DNA of 64,000 nt, from assembly GCF_002080045.1 (NCBI RefSeq), contig NZ_MUIN01000009.1, forward strand, positions 431,119 to 495,118, written 5' to 3'. Made by a program: the position numbers and the translations under genes. Under the pieces are notes generated by a model, which did no database searches, was not told where the DNA came from, and saw nothing but the letters and a program-made list of their open reading frames with translations. Position 1 is the first letter of the stretch, and every line of letters begins with the position of its first letter. The DNA is from Pseudomonas sp. Bc-h. Lineage in GTDB: Bacteria > Pseudomonadota > Gammaproteobacteria > Pseudomonadales > Pseudomonadaceae. Shown here piece after piece: positions 63,229 through 64,000 of the stretch.

Positions 63229-64000
63229 TCACCGCTCCAGCAGAATCCGCAACATGCGACGCAGTGGCTCGGCCGCGCCCCACAGCAGCTGGTCACCCAC
63301 GGTGAACGCGCCCAGGTACTGCGAACCCATGTTCAGCTTGCGCAGACGACCCACCGGAATGTTCAGCGTGCCGGTCACGGAAGTCGGGCTCAGCTCCTGA
63401 ATGCTCGCCTCACGGTTGTTCGGCACCAGCTTCACCCAAGGGTTGTGCTGGCTGATCATGCCTTCGATATCGGCAATCGGAACGTCTTTGTTCAGCTTGA
63501 TGGTCAGCGCCTGGCTGTGGCATCGCATGGCGCCGATGCGCACGCAGATACCGTCGACCGGGATCGGGCTCTTGAAGCGACCCAGAATCTTGTTGGTCTC
63601 CGCCTGCCCCTTCCACTCTTCACGGCTCTGACCGTTCGGCAGTTCCTTGTCGATCCACGGGATCAGGCTGCCGGCCAGCGGCACGCCGAAGTTTTCTGTC
63701 GGGAAGCTCTCGCCGCGCATGGCTTCGGCCACTTTGCGGTCGATGTCCAGAATTGCACTGGCAGGGTTCGCCAGTTCATCAGCCACCGAAGCGTTGATGG
63801 CGCCCATCTGTTTGATCAGCTCACGCATGTTCTGCGCGCCGGCACCGGAGGCCGCCTGATACGTCATGACGTTCATCCACTCGACCAGACCGGCCTCGAA
63901 CAGACCGCCCAGACCCATCAGCATCAGGCTGACGGTGCAGTTGCCGCCGACGTAGTTCTTGGTACCGGAATCCAGCTGTTGGTCGATCACCTTGCGGTTG
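63229..64000 (-). CDS. asd: Aspartate-semialdehyde dehydrogenase, partial
   Basis: The C-terminal 256 residues; the 5' end lies beyond the window, since the frame runs through 64000 without a start. The catalytic Cys is in NYVGGNCTVSLMLMG, and RIGAMRCHSQALTIKL holds the substrate-binding Arg/His region of the gammaproteobacterial class. It reduces aspartyl phosphate to the semialdehyde for lysine, threonine, methionine and peptidoglycan synthesis. Confidence 0.96.
   Translation of the reverse strand, partial: NRKVIDQQLDSGTKNYVGGNCTVSLMLMGLGGLFEAGLVEWMNVMTYQAASGAGAQNMRELIKQMGAINASVADELANPASAILDIDRKVAEAMRGESFPTENFGVPLAGSLIPWIDKELPNGQSREEWKGQAETNKILGRFKSPIPVDGICVRIGAMRCHSQALTIKLNKDVPIADIEGMISQHNPWVKLVPNNREASIQELSPTSVTGTLNIPVGRLRKLNMGSQYLGAFTVGDQLLWGAAEPLRRMLRILLER

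Noticed and set aside
1..64000. tRNA, rRNA or prophage genes
   Set aside because: No cloverleaf, rRNA segment, integrase or transposase was recognised in any gap or frame.

Overview
The window looks like a stretch of Pseudomonas core chromosome, most likely from the fluorescens group. Three things support this: the protein sequences, the GC-rich code with many long antisense open frames, and several Pseudomonas intergenic repeat families, including REP hairpins of the GTGGGAGGGAGCTTGCTC type. From memory, the gene order from kdpE back to gltA matches P. aeruginosa PAO1 read from about PA1637 down to PA1580. No tRNA, rRNA, insertion sequence, prophage or CRISPR array was seen.

Layout. 0.1-8.2 kb: the kdpFABC potassium ATPase and its KdpD/KdpE sensor pair, all on the minus strand, with a REP hairpin between kdpC and kdpD. 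8.2-9.6 kb: a gene-free block built from two tandem copies of a composite repeat. 9.6-12.4 kb: an OmpR-type regulator and histidine kinase followed by a protein with six EF-hand loops. 12.5-17.7 kb (minus): an AI-2E-type permease, a DUF4892 protein, two alpha/beta hydrolases, a hotdog thioesterase, SixA and a DUF4389 membrane protein, then gpsA. 19.1-24.8 kb: a hybrid sensor kinase, fabA-fabB and a chemoreceptor. 25-30.6 kb: pirin, dienelactone hydrolase, htpG, a small lipoprotein and brnQ. 31.1-42.6 kb (minus): the TCA operon sdhCDAB-sucAB-lpd-sucCD, with gltA divergent from it. 44.3-49.8 kb (minus): a START protein, a cysteine-cluster protein, a lipoprotein, a MocR-type regulator, and an OmpA/DUF4398/solute-binding operon. 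50-53.8 kb: etfBA divergent from ETF-ubiquinone oxidoreductase. 54-56.1 kb: an AraC regulator divergent from a zinc alcohol dehydrogenase. 56.3-61.5 kb (minus): a D-galactonate (dgo) operon with an IclR regulator. 61.9-63 kb: a membrane acyltransferase. The 3' part of asd closes the window.

How the genes work together. The TCA operon and gltA share a divergent control region, each with a good sigma70-like promoter. ETF and ETF-QO carry electrons from acyl-CoA dehydrogenases to ubiquinone, and a PsrA-like palindrome abuts the ETF-QO promoter. FabA and FabB make unsaturated fatty acids. dgoKAD converts galactonate to pyruvate and glyceraldehyde-3-phosphate.

I found no clearly new defence or mobile system. 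The most unusual parts are the 8.4-9.4 kb composite repeat block and the two-component/six-EF-hand locus next to it. Several regulatory sites (sigma32 at htpG, PsrA-like at etfQO, KdpE-like repeats at kdpF, an inverted repeat before fabA) can be tested.
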